Under the pieces are notes generated by a model. That model saw only the letters and a program-made list of their open reading frames with translations. It made no database searches and was not told the origin of the DNA. Source: Paraburkholderia sp. BL9I2N2 (GTDB lineage Bacteria; Pseudomonadota; Gammaproteobacteria; Burkholderiales; Burkholderiaceae). From it: 64,000 bases of DNA. Location of the stretch: positions 1,922,001 to 1,986,000 of the forward strand of contig NZ_SMGP01000001.1 in NCBI RefSeq assembly GCF_004339745.1, given 5' to 3'. Shown here piece after piece: positions 37,013 to 45,547 of the stretch (position 1 is its first letter; each line of letters begins with the position of its first letter). The position numbers and the translations under genes were made by a program.

Positions 37013-39320
37013 TTGCGATTCCTTTACTGTCGAGGTTGAAAGAAGCGTCCTGCTGAAGTTCGGCAAGCAAATTCGCGGCACTGGTGACGCGCGTGGTCGG
37101 ATCCGTCGTCAGCGAGCGCAGACCGCGCTCGAGTGTGTCGATGGCTTCTGCGCCGCGGCCGATGGAGCGCAGCAGATCTGCGAGGTAGCGCGCGGCGTCC
37201 ACGCGCGCCGGCACCGAGCCGAAGGCGAGCGCGGTGGACAGCGCGGTGCGCAGACCGAGTTCGGCGGCGTTCACATCGCCGAGGGCCCACTGCGCGCGCG
37301 CCCGGGTGACCAGCAGTTCGCCCAGGTAGACACGTTCCTGACGGGCGAGGGTCTCGTCGATCGCGGTGGCGAGAATCGCCTCGCAGGCCTTCGCGCGGCC
37401 GGCGCGCAGCAGCAGTTCGCCGTGCTGCCACGTCTTGAAGGAATAGAACAGCGCGCCGCCATTGCAAACGACGTGGTTGTCGTAGCCGTCGAGCATGACG
37501 GTTTCCGCTTCGTCGGAATGGCCGAGCGCGCTGAGGTGGCAGGCGCGGAGCACTTGGCCCACACCGCGATAGAACGCGAAGCCGTTCGCGATCGACACCG
37601 ATTCGAGTTCGCTCGCGAGACTGCCTAGCCGGTCGACGTCATCGAACAGGCAGGCGAGCCAGGCGGCGCCCTGCAGATTGACGGCGTGAGCGAGCGCGTG
37701 CGCGCCCGGTTCGGACGCGCGCAGGATCAACATCTCCATGGCGCGCCGCGCCTGCCCGAATGCGCCGATCTGATAGGCGGCCAGCCCTTCGAAAGTCAAC
37801 GCGAGGCTGGCCAGATCGATCCCTTGCGAGCCGGTACGGGTGTCGTTGCGCCCCACGCTGAGCAGGTTGCCGCGCGCGAGACAGGCCAGCGCTTCCTCGC
37901 TGTCGCCAAGCCAGAAAAGCGTGTTGGTCATCGCGACGTGAGCTTCGTCGAGTGAGACCCGGTCGCCGCCATTCTGTGCGCGCTCCAGCATGTTCTGCGC
38001 GGTGGCGCGCGCCTGCTTGAGCTGAAGCGTCGTCAACTGCGTGGTCCAGATGCCGAACTGGATCGCGGCGATTTCGGCGGGCTCGCAAACGCCTTCGCCG
38101 ATCGTCAGCGCGGCGGCGTAGCAGGCGGTGGCCTCCGCATACAGCCAGCCGTGCACGCTGCGCAAGCTCATGCCGAGCAGCCGGTACGCGTCGAACTGCA
38201 GACGGCGCACCGCCTCCTGTTCGTGGGGCGTCTGCAACAAGTCGAGGCAGCGGCGCAACAGCGGAATGGCTTCGGCGAACTTCGACTCCTCGATCAGCGC
38301 GCTCGCATGTTCGAGACACTTGCGCGCTTCCCGGTGATGTTCCTCGCGTGACTTCAGACGCCGCTCGATGGTCTTGCGGCCCACGCCGAGCATGGTTGCG
38401 GCCGCACTCTTGTTGCCGCTGGTCCGCTCGAGCGCGCGGTCGATCAACAGGTCCTCGGCGGCCGCGAGCTTGTCGCGGCCTTCGAGTTGCAGCAGCATGT
38501 CGGCGAGGCTCGCGCGCGACACCGGTCCGCTGGTTTCGTTGGCGAGAAACGGTTCGAGCGAGTCGACATCGATGAGCGTGTTTTCGGCGAGCACGCTCAA
38601 CTGGCTGATCAGATTGCGCAATTGCCGGATATGCCCCGGCCACGAATGCTGGCAAAGCCGCCGGATGGCAGCCGGCGAGAACTCGAGACGGCGCGCGTGC
38701 TGTGATGCGAAATGGGTGACCAGCGCCGGGATGTCCTCGATGCGCTGCTCGAGTCCGGGCACTGCCAGCACGAAAACCGCGAGCCGATAGAACAGGTCCT
38801 CGCGGAATAACCCTTCACGCGCAAGTTCACGCAGGTCGCGGTGGGTCGCGGCGACGACGCGCCCGGCGAAATGCAGATTGGTGGACGAACCGATCGGACG
38901 GAAGGTGCGCGTTTCAAGCACGCGCAACAGCTTGGGTTGCAACGCAAGCGGCAGTTCGCCGATTTCGTCGAGCAGCAGCGTACCCTTGCCGACCTGCTGG
39001 AAAAGTCCCTGGCGGTTTTCGCCCGCGCCGGTGAACGCGCCTTTGACATGCCCGAATAGTTCGGCTTCGACGAGGTTTTCTGGAATCGCGCCGCAGTTGA
39101 CGTCGACGAACGGTTGGTCCTGGCGCTGGCTGTGGGCATGCACGCGGCGAGCCACCAGTTCCTTACCCGAACCGGTCGGGCCGAAGATGAGCAAAGGATG
39201 TTCGGTCGGGGCGACCCGATCGATCATGCGGACCAGTTGGCGAAATGCCGGGGCGCCGCCCACGAAGGCGCCCGAATCTGCCTTGTCGTGGGCGAACGGA
39301 ACGACAGGGGTGTAACTCAT
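37002..39320 (-). CDS. Sigma-54-dependent activator with TPR-like C-terminal region
   Basis: 772 residues. The N-terminus goes directly into the AAA+ domain: Walker A GPTGSGKE (47-54), the GAFTGA loop (94-99) that contacts sigma-54, Walker B LLLDEIGE (115-122) and the ATHRDLREL and DLFYRLAV sensor segments. A Fis-type helix-turn-helix follows (about 285-325; ASGNKSAAATMLGVGRKTIERRL-like). The last 440 residues are an uncommon C-terminal extension of helical TPR-like repeats (LRRCLDLLQTPHEQEAV, YAEATACYAAALTIGEG, EACEA-type blocks), where ligand or partner sensing could occur. No N-terminal sensory domain. Its stop overlaps the DUF917 start, so it heads the operon it presumably controls. Confidence 0.88.
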   Translation of the reverse strand: MSYTPVVPFAHDKADSGAFVGGAPAFRQLVRMIDRVAPTEHPLLIFGPTGSGKELVARRVHAHSQRQDQPFVDVNCGAIPENLVEAELFGHVKGAFTGAGENRQGLFQQVGKGTLLLDEIGELPLALQPKLLRVLETRTFRPIGSSTNLHFAGRVVAATHRDLRELAREGLFREDLFYRLAVFVLAVPGLEQRIEDIPALVTHFASQHARRLEFSPAAIRRLCQHSWPGHIRQLRNLISQLSVLAENTLIDVDSLEPFLANETSGPVSRASLADMLLQLEGRDKLAAAEDLLIDRALERTSGNKSAAATMLGVGRKTIERRLKSREEHHREARKCLEHASALIEESKFAEAIPLLRRCLDLLQTPHEQEAVRRLQFDAYRLLGMSLRSVHGWLYAEATACYAAALTIGEGVCEPAEIAAIQFGIWTTQLTTLQLKQARATAQNMLERAQNGGDRVSLDEAHVAMTNTLFWLGDSEEALACLARGNLLSVGRNDTRTGSQGIDLASLALTFEGLAAYQIGAFGQARRAMEMLILRASEPGAHALAHAVNLQGAAWLACLFDDVDRLGSLASELESVSIANGFAFYRGVGQVLRACHLSALGHSDEAETVMLDGYDNHVVCNGGALFYSFKTWQHGELLLRAGRAKACEAILATAIDETLARQERVYLGELLVTRARAQWALGDVNAAELGLRTALSTALAFGSVPARVDAARYLADLLRSIGRGAEAIDTLERGLRSLTTDPTTRVTSAANLLAELQQDASFNLDSKGIANGI

Positions 39321-39708
39321 TGCAATGCACGCTCCACTTGAACCGCGCGTGGCGCTACGCGGAAATTGCCGTCGAAAGGACGGGACGGACGGTCATGCAT
39401 CGAGCGCGTTTCCGGCGAAATCTTCCGGTTACGTTGTCGGGACCGTCCGCCGCAAGAAGAGACAGAGTATGACGGCTTGTTGCCGATCTTGTCCTTGTCG
39501 AAATTAATCCTGGCCGGAGGTTGATGAAAGCTTGCGGCGCTGCCGCCGATTCGGCGACAGGCATGGTATAGGGCGTGTAAAGGCAAGGCACGAATGGGTA
39601 TTGGCCGCGACGGCGAAAGCGCGCCTGGCCGATTGACGATGCGTTACCCTGATAACGGCGTTTCAGCGATGATTCTTTAATGGAAGTCGGACTTCCTATC
39701 AAGCCCTA
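39321..39708. other. Intergenic, 388 bases
   Basis: Upstream of the sigma-54 activator operon and downstream of the YheO regulator. I searched both strands for the sigma-54 -24/-12 pattern (TGGCAC-N5-TTGC) by eye and saw none. No gene supported. Confidence 0.45.
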
Positions 39709-40404
39709 TCAGGCTGCCGCGCCTCGCAGATCCCTGATATGTTGATAGACCGTGGCACGCCCCATCCCGAGTACGTTCGCCACATAATTCGCCGCGCTTT
39801 TCCCCTTGAATGCGCCCTCGGCCCACAGCGCTTCGACCAGTTCGCGGCGGTGGTCGCGAGTCAGGGAGTTCAATGCCAACTGGCGCTCCTGAAGCCACGT
39901 GTGGAGAAACGTGTTGATGCGCTCCTGCCAGTCGTCCTTGAACAGTTCCTCGGGCTGTTTCACCACGCCGGCGCCGGAGATCACGCGGTCGATGACATGC
40001 TTCACGTCTTCGAATACCGCAATGTTGTAGTTCACGCACATCACGCCGATGGCGGCCTCGGCGTCGTCGAAGAGCACGGTGCTGACGCAGCGCATGCGCC
40101 TGCCATCCCAGTTGATCTTTTCATACGGGCCGATAGTGCCGGACTCGGCTGAATGGTCCATTTCTTCCAGCGCCGACTCGTCGCCCAGTTCGCGCTTGGA
40201 CAGGTTGTTGGCTATGTAGGCCACGGTCTGGCTTTGCAAGTCATGGATGACAATTTCGACGTACGGGAAGAACAGCAGCGCGATGCCGTCGGCGACCCGG
40301 CTGTAGCGATCCAGAAGAAGCCGGCGCGCGGCTGTGGTCTTGGTCTTGCGCATAGGGATGGGTGAAGTTCCAGTTTTCGGAAAGTCCGCAGCGTGTTGCG
40401 TCAT
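39709..40404 (-). CDS. YheO-like PAS / HTH transcriptional regulator
   Basis: 231 residues from ATG 40404; starts at 40353 or 40434 cannot be excluded because none has a good ribosome site. The N-terminal PAS-like YheO domain (RYSRVADGIALLFFPYVEIVIHDL, TVAYIANNLSKRELGDESALEE, GVMCVNYNIAVFEDV) occupies about 35-150. The C-terminal helix-turn-helix (GKSAANYVANVLGMGRATVYQHIRDLRG) is typical of the HTH_22 partner. Proteins of this architecture regulate amino-acid and D-amino-acid catabolism. It is encoded 123 bases beyond the cyclodeaminase stop on the same strand and may act at the palindrome near 41562. Confidence 0.85.
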   Translation of the reverse strand: MTQHAADFPKTGTSPIPMRKTKTTAARRLLLDRYSRVADGIALLFFPYVEIVIHDLQSQTVAYIANNLSKRELGDESALEEMDHSAESGTIGPYEKINWDGRRMRCVSTVLFDDAEAAIGVMCVNYNIAVFEDVKHVIDRVISGAGVVKQPEELFKDDWQERINTFLHTWLQERQLALNSLTRDHRRELVEALWAEGAFKGKSAANYVANVLGMGRATVYQHIRDLRGAAA

Positions 40405-40527
40405 GGTGCTGCAAGTCCGTGTGTTATCCGCCATTTTGCCATGAGCGGGATCTCGGTCCAGTTGCTCTCCCGGCGCTCGTCGCGCCGTGCTGGACCTGCT
40501 CATCGCACGCCCTGTGTCACCGCAATG

Positions 40528-41496
40528 TCACGCATCCCGCTGCGTCAAATACCTGAAGAGTTCGAACGCGATGGCCACGTCTTCCAGGCCAAGTCCGATC
40601 GAGCGAAAAAACGCGTGTTTGTGATAGGACGGCTTTTGCGCGACGCCCGAAACGAGTTCGGGCAAATCAGCCACGACGTTGTCGGCGGACCATCCGTGTC
40701 GCTGCGCGGCCAACTTCATTTCGCCCGCGCTGGCCGGCGTGGTTTGCCGGTAGTCGCAATAGACGTCCATGGTGGGAATCCATGAGGGTGGAATTTCGTG
40801 CGCGTTCACAGCGTTGGTGCTGATCGACGTAATGAGCGCTGGCTTGCCGAGCATGCCTTCGTGCAGCACGGGCGTACCCGATGAGGTGCACAAGGCCACC
40901 ACATCGGCTTCGCGCACGCAATCTTCAATCGTGTTGGAAACGACGACGCGCTTGTCGAGGGCCGCGACCGCCGCGCGCTTCGCCGCGTTGTCCTTGAGAT
41001 CGGGCGAGAACACCTGAATCGAGCGCCACTGACGCACCGACGCCAGGTGGCGCAGATGCGCCTGGCCCACCGCGCCCGAGCCGATGATCGCGAGTTTTCC
41101 CGCATCGGGCGCGGCGAGGTGCTCGACGGCAAGCGCCGTTGCACCGGCGGTGCGCTCGATCGTGAGCAAGCCGGCATCGCACCACATCAACGGCTGTCCC
41201 GTTTCCATCGACATCAGCGCGGTCCACGCGGTAATGACCGGCTTCGTTGGCGTGACGATGTACGGCGACAGTTTCGCGCCGAATACCTTGGCGCTCGCCA
41301 TCACGCCGAGGTACGTAATGAAGTCTCCCGCGCCGCCTGGAAACAGAGTCAGCGTTTGGGGCGGCTGCACCGCGGCGTCGTTGCCGAGCGAGCGAAACAT
41401 CTGCGTCAACGCATCGCGCACGTCGAGATGAGGTAGGGCTTCGCGAACGGTTTCCTGGTCGACGATCAACGGAACGGCTTTTTCTATCTTGCTCAT
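40528..41496 (-). CDS. Ornithine cyclodeaminase / mu-crystallin family dehydrogenase
   Basis: 322 residues from ATG 41496 (GGAGAG 8 nt upstream; a GTG five codons earlier overlaps that site). Rossmann motif IIGSGAVGQAHLRHL and the GGAGDFITYLG, KVFGAKLSPYI segments identify the OCD/mu-crystallin fold. The GTPVLHEGMLG and SYHKHAFFRSIGLGLEDVAIAF C-terminal stretch is typical. Members cyclise ornithine, or reduce imines of cyclic amino acids, with NAD(P)H. Here it is divergent from a binding-protein/DadA/aminotransferase row, so it is likely part of an amino-acid catabolic unit. Confidence 0.87.
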   Translation of the reverse strand: MSKIEKAVPLIVDQETVREALPHLDVRDALTQMFRSLGNDAAVQPPQTLTLFPGGAGDFITYLGVMASAKVFGAKLSPYIVTPTKPVITAWTALMSMETGQPLMWCDAGLLTIERTAGATALAVEHLAAPDAGKLAIIGSGAVGQAHLRHLASVRQWRSIQVFSPDLKDNAAKRAAVAALDKRVVVSNTIEDCVREADVVALCTSSGTPVLHEGMLGKPALITSISTNAVNAHEIPPSWIPTMDVYCDYRQTTPASAGEMKLAAQRHGWSADNVVADLPELVSGVAQKPSYHKHAFFRSIGLGLEDVAIAFELFRYLTQRDA

Positions 41497-41551
41497 TGGA
41501 TTGCTCTCCACAACGTTGCCGGCCTCCGGCGTGGAAGCAATTCTAAAGTCA

Positions 41552-41613
41552 AAAAGTCCAGTCTGGACTTTTATTTTGAAAATTGCTTGCTTTTACCGGA
41601 GTCCAGAATAGAC
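41552..41613. promoter_or_regulatory. 21-bp perfect palindrome plus degenerate second copy (operator)
   Basis: AAAAGTCCAG-T-CTGGACTTTT at 41552-41572 is a perfect 21-bp palindrome in the 239-base divergent region between the cyclodeaminase (starts 41496) and the binding protein (starts 41736). A second, imperfect copy, GTCCAGAATAGAC, lies at 41601-41613. Such a pair in a divergent promoter is what a dimeric regulator binds; the YheO-like regulator at 39709 is the natural candidate (inference). Confidence 0.75.
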
Positions 41614-41735
41614 TGTTGATCCAGAGAGAGTGTGAGGCCGGCTTCGCCCGGCGCCCCATGCGCCGTCTCGAGGCTTTGCAGTCAGCCGTTGTCCGTGCCC
41701 TCAATTCGCGATGCCCAACTACCCAGGGAGCCACC

Positions 41736-42524
41736 ATGCTTCAGAAGCTGTCACTTTCAATTTTCGTCGCTGCTGCGTTGCTCGGTTCGGTCGGCACCGT
41801 CAGCGCGGAGACTCAAAACACCTTGCGCTTCGGCATCGAGGCAGCGTATCCGCCGTTCGAAAGCAAATCGCCGACGGGGCAACTGGAGGGCTTCGACGTC
41901 GACGTCGGCAACGCTGTTTGCGCCAAGATGGGCGTGAAATGCGAGTGGGTGGAGAATGCATTCGACGGGCTGATTCCCGCCTTGCAGGCCCGCAAATTCG
42001 ATGTGATCAATTCGGCCATGAATATCACCGCAAAGCGCAAGCAGACGATCGATTTCACGCGGCCGATCTATGTCGTGCCGATCGTGATGGTGGCCAAGCG
42101 CGGTTCGGGCTTGATGCCTGACGTGAAGAGTTTGCAAGGCAAACGCGTGGGCGTGCTGCAGGCGTCGTCGCAGGAAGATTTCCTGAAACGCCACTGGGCG
42201 AATGCCGGCGTGTCGATCGTCTCATACGCCGACCAGGATCAGGTGTACACCGACCTCGTGGCGGGGCGGCTCGATGCGGCCGTTCAGGAAGCGCAGACTG
42301 TTCAGGACGGTTTCCTGAACAAGCCCGCAGGCCATGACTATGCGATTGCCGGCCAACCGCTCAGCGATCCGGCGACGCTCGGCGAAGGGACCGGTTTCGG
42401 TTTGCGCAAGGGCGACAAGGCGCTGGCCGGGAAGATCGATGCCGCGCTCGACGCGCTGAAAAAAGACGGCACGCTCAGCGCGCTTTCGCAGAAGTACTTC
42501 AAACGCGACATCATTGCGAAGTAA
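41736..42524 (+). CDS. ABC amino-acid substrate-binding protein
   Basis: 262 residues from ATG 41736 (AGGGAG upstream). Signal peptide MLQKLSLSIFVAAALLGSVGTVSAE, mature start TQNTLRFGIEAAYPPFESKSPTGQLEGFDVDVGNAVCAKM, the motif of polar amino-acid (Lys/Arg/Orn, His) binding proteins. The DVINSAMNITAKRKQTIDFTRP and TGFGLRKGDKAL regions complete the fold. No permease or ATPase genes accompany it, so it must use another system's translocator or be a sensor. Divergent from the cyclodeaminase and upstream of the DadA-like gene. Confidence 0.9.
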   Translation: MLQKLSLSIFVAAALLGSVGTVSAETQNTLRFGIEAAYPPFESKSPTGQLEGFDVDVGNAVCAKMGVKCEWVENAFDGLIPALQARKFDVINSAMNITAKRKQTIDFTRPIYVVPIVMVAKRGSGLMPDVKSLQGKRVGVLQASSQEDFLKRHWANAGVSIVSYADQDQVYTDLVAGRLDAAVQEAQTVQDGFLNKPAGHDYAIAGQPLSDPATLGEGTGFGLRKGDKALAGKIDAALDALKKDGTLSALSQKYFKRDIIAK

Positions 42525-42540
42525 GGCGTTGTCGAACTAG

Positions 42541-42570
42541 TGCGAACCGGTGCGAACCGGTGCGAACGGA
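42541..42570. repeat. Three tandem copies of a 10-base unit
   Basis: TGCGAACCGG, TGCGAACCGG, TGCGAACGGA in direct succession, right after the binding-protein stop and 71 bases before the oxidoreductase start. Possibly a regulatory iteron-like element or slippage product. Confidence 0.6.
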
Positions 42571-42641
42571 TTCGCGCCGGACCCGCGCGCGAGTTGTCGC
42601 ATGCGCGCTTCCGGTCCCGTCAGTGAAAGCAGAGCGAGCGT

Positions 42642-43883
42642 ATGGATTTCGATGTAATCGTGCTGGGCGCCGGGATCGTCGGCGTGTCGTCCGCGCTGCA
42701 CTTGCAGGATCGCGGCCAACGGGTGGCGCTGGTCGATCGGCGCGGTCCGGGTGAAGAAACCAGTTTCGGCAACGCCGGCCTGATCGAGAGTTCGTCGGTC
42801 GTTCCGTACGCTTTTCCGCGCAATCTAGGCACACTGCTGCGCTATGCGCGCAATCGCTCGACCGATCTTTACTGGGACTATCGGGCGCTGCCGTCTTTTG
42901 CAGGCTGGCTCGCCCGTTTCTGGTGGGAGTCGTCCCCCGAGCGGCTGATGGCCGCGGCGCACGACATGCTGCCGCTGATCCGGCAAAGCGTTGCGGAGCA
43001 CGATGCGCTGATCGAGCGTGCCGGCCTCGAGCAACTATCGAGTGACAAAGGCTGGATCGAGGCGTTTCGCACGCCGGCGGAATTCTCGCGGCAGGCGGCC
43101 GCCGCCGAAGTAACGGCAAGTACCTATGGACTGCATGTAGCGGCGCTCGATGCCGCGGCGTTGGCCGCGCGCGAACCCGGCGTCGCGACGGGATTCTGCG
43201 GAGCGTTGCATTGGCAGGATCCGAAAAGCATTGTCAACCCCGGCGCGTTGACGAAAGGCTACGCACGTCTGTTCGAGCAGGGCGGCGGCGCGTTGTTGAT
43301 CGGCGAAGCGACGACGTTGAAGGCGGAAGGCGGCGCGTGGACCGTTGAAACCTCATCGGGCAGGATCAGCGCGCGGGACGTCGTCGTGGCGCTGGGCCCG
43401 TGGTCGGATCAGGTGTTCGCGCCGCTCGGATATCGTATTCCACTGCGGGCCAAACGCGGCTATCACATGCACTACCAACCCACGAAGCCGATCCTCTCGA
43501 TGCCGCTCGTAGACTCGCAGCAGGGTTACGTGGTGGCGCCGATGGAAGGGCGCCTTCGGCTGACCACGGGCGTCGAAATAGCCCGGCGCGATGCAAAGCC
43601 GACAGGGATCCAGCTGGAGCGCGCCGAGCGCACTGCCAGACCGACATTCGGTCTCGGTGCGCGGCTCGACGAGCGTCCGTGGCTCGGCTTGCGTCCGTGC
43701 ACGCCCGACATGCGGCCGGTCATTGGGCCTGCGGCTCGCCATAAAGGGCTCTGGTTTGCGTTCGGCCACAACCACCACGGATTGACGCTCGGCCCGGTGA
43801 CAGGCCGTTTGCTGGCGGAAATGATGACCGGCGCTCAGCCATTTATCGATGCGCGTCCATTCCGTCCCGAGCGGTTCGGCTAG
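42642..43883 (+). CDS. DadA-like FAD-dependent amino-acid oxidoreductase
   Basis: 413 residues. N-terminal FAD-binding Rossmann motif GAGIVG (9-14) followed by SSALHLQDRGQRVALVDRR, and GEETSFGNAGLIESSSVVPYAFP, where the FGNAG motif is that of DadA-type D-amino-acid dehydrogenases. The C-terminal DERPWLGLRPCTPDMRPVIG and FAFGHNHHGLTLGPVTGRLLAE-like regions fit the family. It likely oxidises a D-amino acid or cyclic imino compound with electrons to the quinone pool. It lies 117 bases after the binding protein and 45 before the aminotransferase on the same strand. Confidence 0.88.
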   Translation: MDFDVIVLGAGIVGVSSALHLQDRGQRVALVDRRGPGEETSFGNAGLIESSSVVPYAFPRNLGTLLRYARNRSTDLYWDYRALPSFAGWLARFWWESSPERLMAAAHDMLPLIRQSVAEHDALIERAGLEQLSSDKGWIEAFRTPAEFSRQAAAAEVTASTYGLHVAALDAAALAAREPGVATGFCGALHWQDPKSIVNPGALTKGYARLFEQGGGALLIGEATTLKAEGGAWTVETSSGRISARDVVVALGPWSDQVFAPLGYRIPLRAKRGYHMHYQPTKPILSMPLVDSQQGYVVAPMEGRLRLTTGVEIARRDAKPTGIQLERAERTARPTFGLGARLDERPWLGLRPCTPDMRPVIGPAARHKGLWFAFGHNHHGLTLGPVTGRLLAEMMTGAQPFIDARPFRPERFG

Positions 43884-43928
43884 CTGTTCATCAACGGATC
43901 GCCTGATTGAATAACAAAGGAGAGTGAC

Positions 43929-45053
43929 ATGAAGATCAAGGACTTCGGCGTCGAGCGGTGGATGGATCTGTACGAAACCAGGTGTACGTACAACCTGGCG
44001 GAAACCTGCGTGGAATCGCTGACCGTCGATCAGTTGCTGACGCTCGCCAACAAACAGGACAGCATTCTCGACGAGCTACGCGCGCTCAAGCTCACATACG
44101 GTGCAATCGAAGGTTCGACCCGGCTGCGTGAAGCGATCTCGGCAATGTACGCGCGCCAGTCGCCGGAGAATCTGATCGTCACGCACGGCGCTATCGGCGG
44201 CAACGCGCTGGTGTATGAAACCCTGGTCGAGCCTGGCGACACGGTGATTTCCGTTCTGCCGACCTACCAGCAGCACTATTCGATTCCCGAGAGCTACGGC
44301 GCCGACGTGCGAATCCTGAAGCTGCGGGAGGAGCACCGGTTTCTTCCCGATCTCGCGGAACTGCGCAGTCTCGTCAACGATAAAACCCGACTCATCGCGA
44401 TCAATAACCCGAACAATCCGACCGGCTCGCTGATGGACGAGGCGTTCCTCGCCGAGATCAGCGAGATTGCGCGTTCGTGCGGTGCATATGTGCTATGCGA
44501 CGAGGTATATCGCGGCACCGATCAGGAAGGCAGTGGCTATACCGCTTCGATTGCGGATGTGTACGAGCGCGGCATCAGTACCGGCAGCATGTCCAAAACA
44601 TACTCGCTCGCGGGACTTCGGCTCGGCTGGATCGCCGGTCCGAAGGATCTGATCCGCGCCGTCGCGATTCATCGCGACTACAACACGATCAGCGTCGGCA
44701 TGATCGACGATCATTTCGCCTCCATCGCGCTGGAGAACCGCAAGGCGATTCTAGCCCGCAATCACGACATCGTGCGGACCAACCTGGCGATCGTGGACGC
44801 GTGGATTGCCAAAGAACCGGCTATGTCTTATATCAAGCCGAAGTCGGGAACCACAGCATTGTTGAAATTCGACCTGCCGATGTCGTCGCTTGAATTCTGC
44901 GTGGAGCTGATCGAACAGACCGGCGTGATGCTGACGCCGGGCAGTGCGCTCGACATGGAAGGTTACGTGCGCCTTGGATACGCCAACAATCGCGACATAC
45001 TCGAAACAGGACTCGCCAAAGTTTCAGAATTTCTCGCGAAGTATCGAGCCTGA
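43929..45053 (+). CDS. Aminotransferase class I/II (PLP-dependent)
   Basis: 374 residues, fold type I PLP enzyme. Ribosome site AAAGGAGAG precedes the ATG. PLP-binding lysine in GSMSKTYSLAGLRLGW; NPNNPTGS marks the aspartate/aminotransferase signature; YEDEVYRG-like region LCDEVYRG shows the Asp of the pyridine pocket. It transaminates an amino acid, or acts as a lyase. Together with the DadA-like and cyclodeaminase genes, it fits conversion of a diamino or cyclic amino acid, but the substrate is not assignable. Confidence 0.9.
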   Translation: MKIKDFGVERWMDLYETRCTYNLAETCVESLTVDQLLTLANKQDSILDELRALKLTYGAIEGSTRLREAISAMYARQSPENLIVTHGAIGGNALVYETLVEPGDTVISVLPTYQQHYSIPESYGADVRILKLREEHRFLPDLAELRSLVNDKTRLIAINNPNNPTGSLMDEAFLAEISEIARSCGAYVLCDEVYRGTDQEGSGYTASIADVYERGISTGSMSKTYSLAGLRLGWIAGPKDLIRAVAIHRDYNTISVGMIDDHFASIALENRKAILARNHDIVRTNLAIVDAWIAKEPAMSYIKPKSGTTALLKFDLPMSSLEFCVELIEQTGVMLTPGSALDMEGYVRLGYANNRDILETGLAKVSEFLAKYRA

Positions 45054-45081
45054 TTCATTGTCGACCGGGACGTGAGGGCAT

Positions 45082-45483
45082 TCACTCCTCGCACTTCACG
45101 TCCTGCCTACGCACGACGATGATCACCGGATAGGTCCCGTGTTCGAGTTCCACGCGTGCGACGACGGACATCGTCTCATTGTCGACATCGTCGTACACGC
45201 TGACCTTTTCATTCCGCAGGCTCGTGAGGCCGGTACAACCGGACGCGCGGCCCTCGTCGGAAACCTTGCATTGAATCGGGTTGTCCGCAAGGAAGCGATA
45301 TCGGTCCCGGTTGGGGGTCGCCAGGTATTCACGAAAACTCTGCGCCGATCCGCCGATGCCGGTGACATACCCAATCGCGCACTGCAGCTTGGGTGTGTCG
45401 CTGCTTCCGGCTGTCTGGGCTGTCGCGGCCGTGCTGGCGGCCGCGATGAGCGCCGCGAATGTCGATGCAAGAAGGTATTTCAT
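45082..45483 (-). CDS. Exported hypothetical protein
   Basis: 133 residues from ATG 45483. Signal peptide MKYLLASTFAALIAAASTAATAQ with AxA cleavage. The mature part has four cysteines (LQCAIG, IQCKVS, SGCTGL, VKCEE), consistent with two disulfides in the periplasm, and a predominantly beta character. No family recognised. Convergent with the aminotransferase; the two stops are 28 bases apart. Confidence 0.65.
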   Translation of the reverse strand: MKYLLASTFAALIAAASTAATAQTAGSSDTPKLQCAIGYVTGIGGSAQSFREYLATPNRDRYRFLADNPIQCKVSDEGRASGCTGLTSLRNEKVSVYDDVDNETMSVVARVELEHGTYPVIIVVRRQDVKCEE

Positions 45484-45547
45484 GGCGCGAATCACGATGG
45501 TCGGACGAAGTGCTGGATTGTAATGGCATCTTCGCAAGCATGCTCCG

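Noticed and set aside
38348..38790. Plus-strand frames antisense to the sigma-54 activator
   Set aside because: Compositional shadows only.
39321..39708. Sigma-54 promoter upstream of the activator operon
   Set aside because: No TGGCAC-N5-TTGC match seen by eye on either strand; mapping would be needed.
45068..45103. GGACGTGA/TCACGTCC inverted repeat as a terminator
   Set aside because: It spans the stop codon of the exported hypothetical gene and has only an 8-bp stem with a long loop and no T run.
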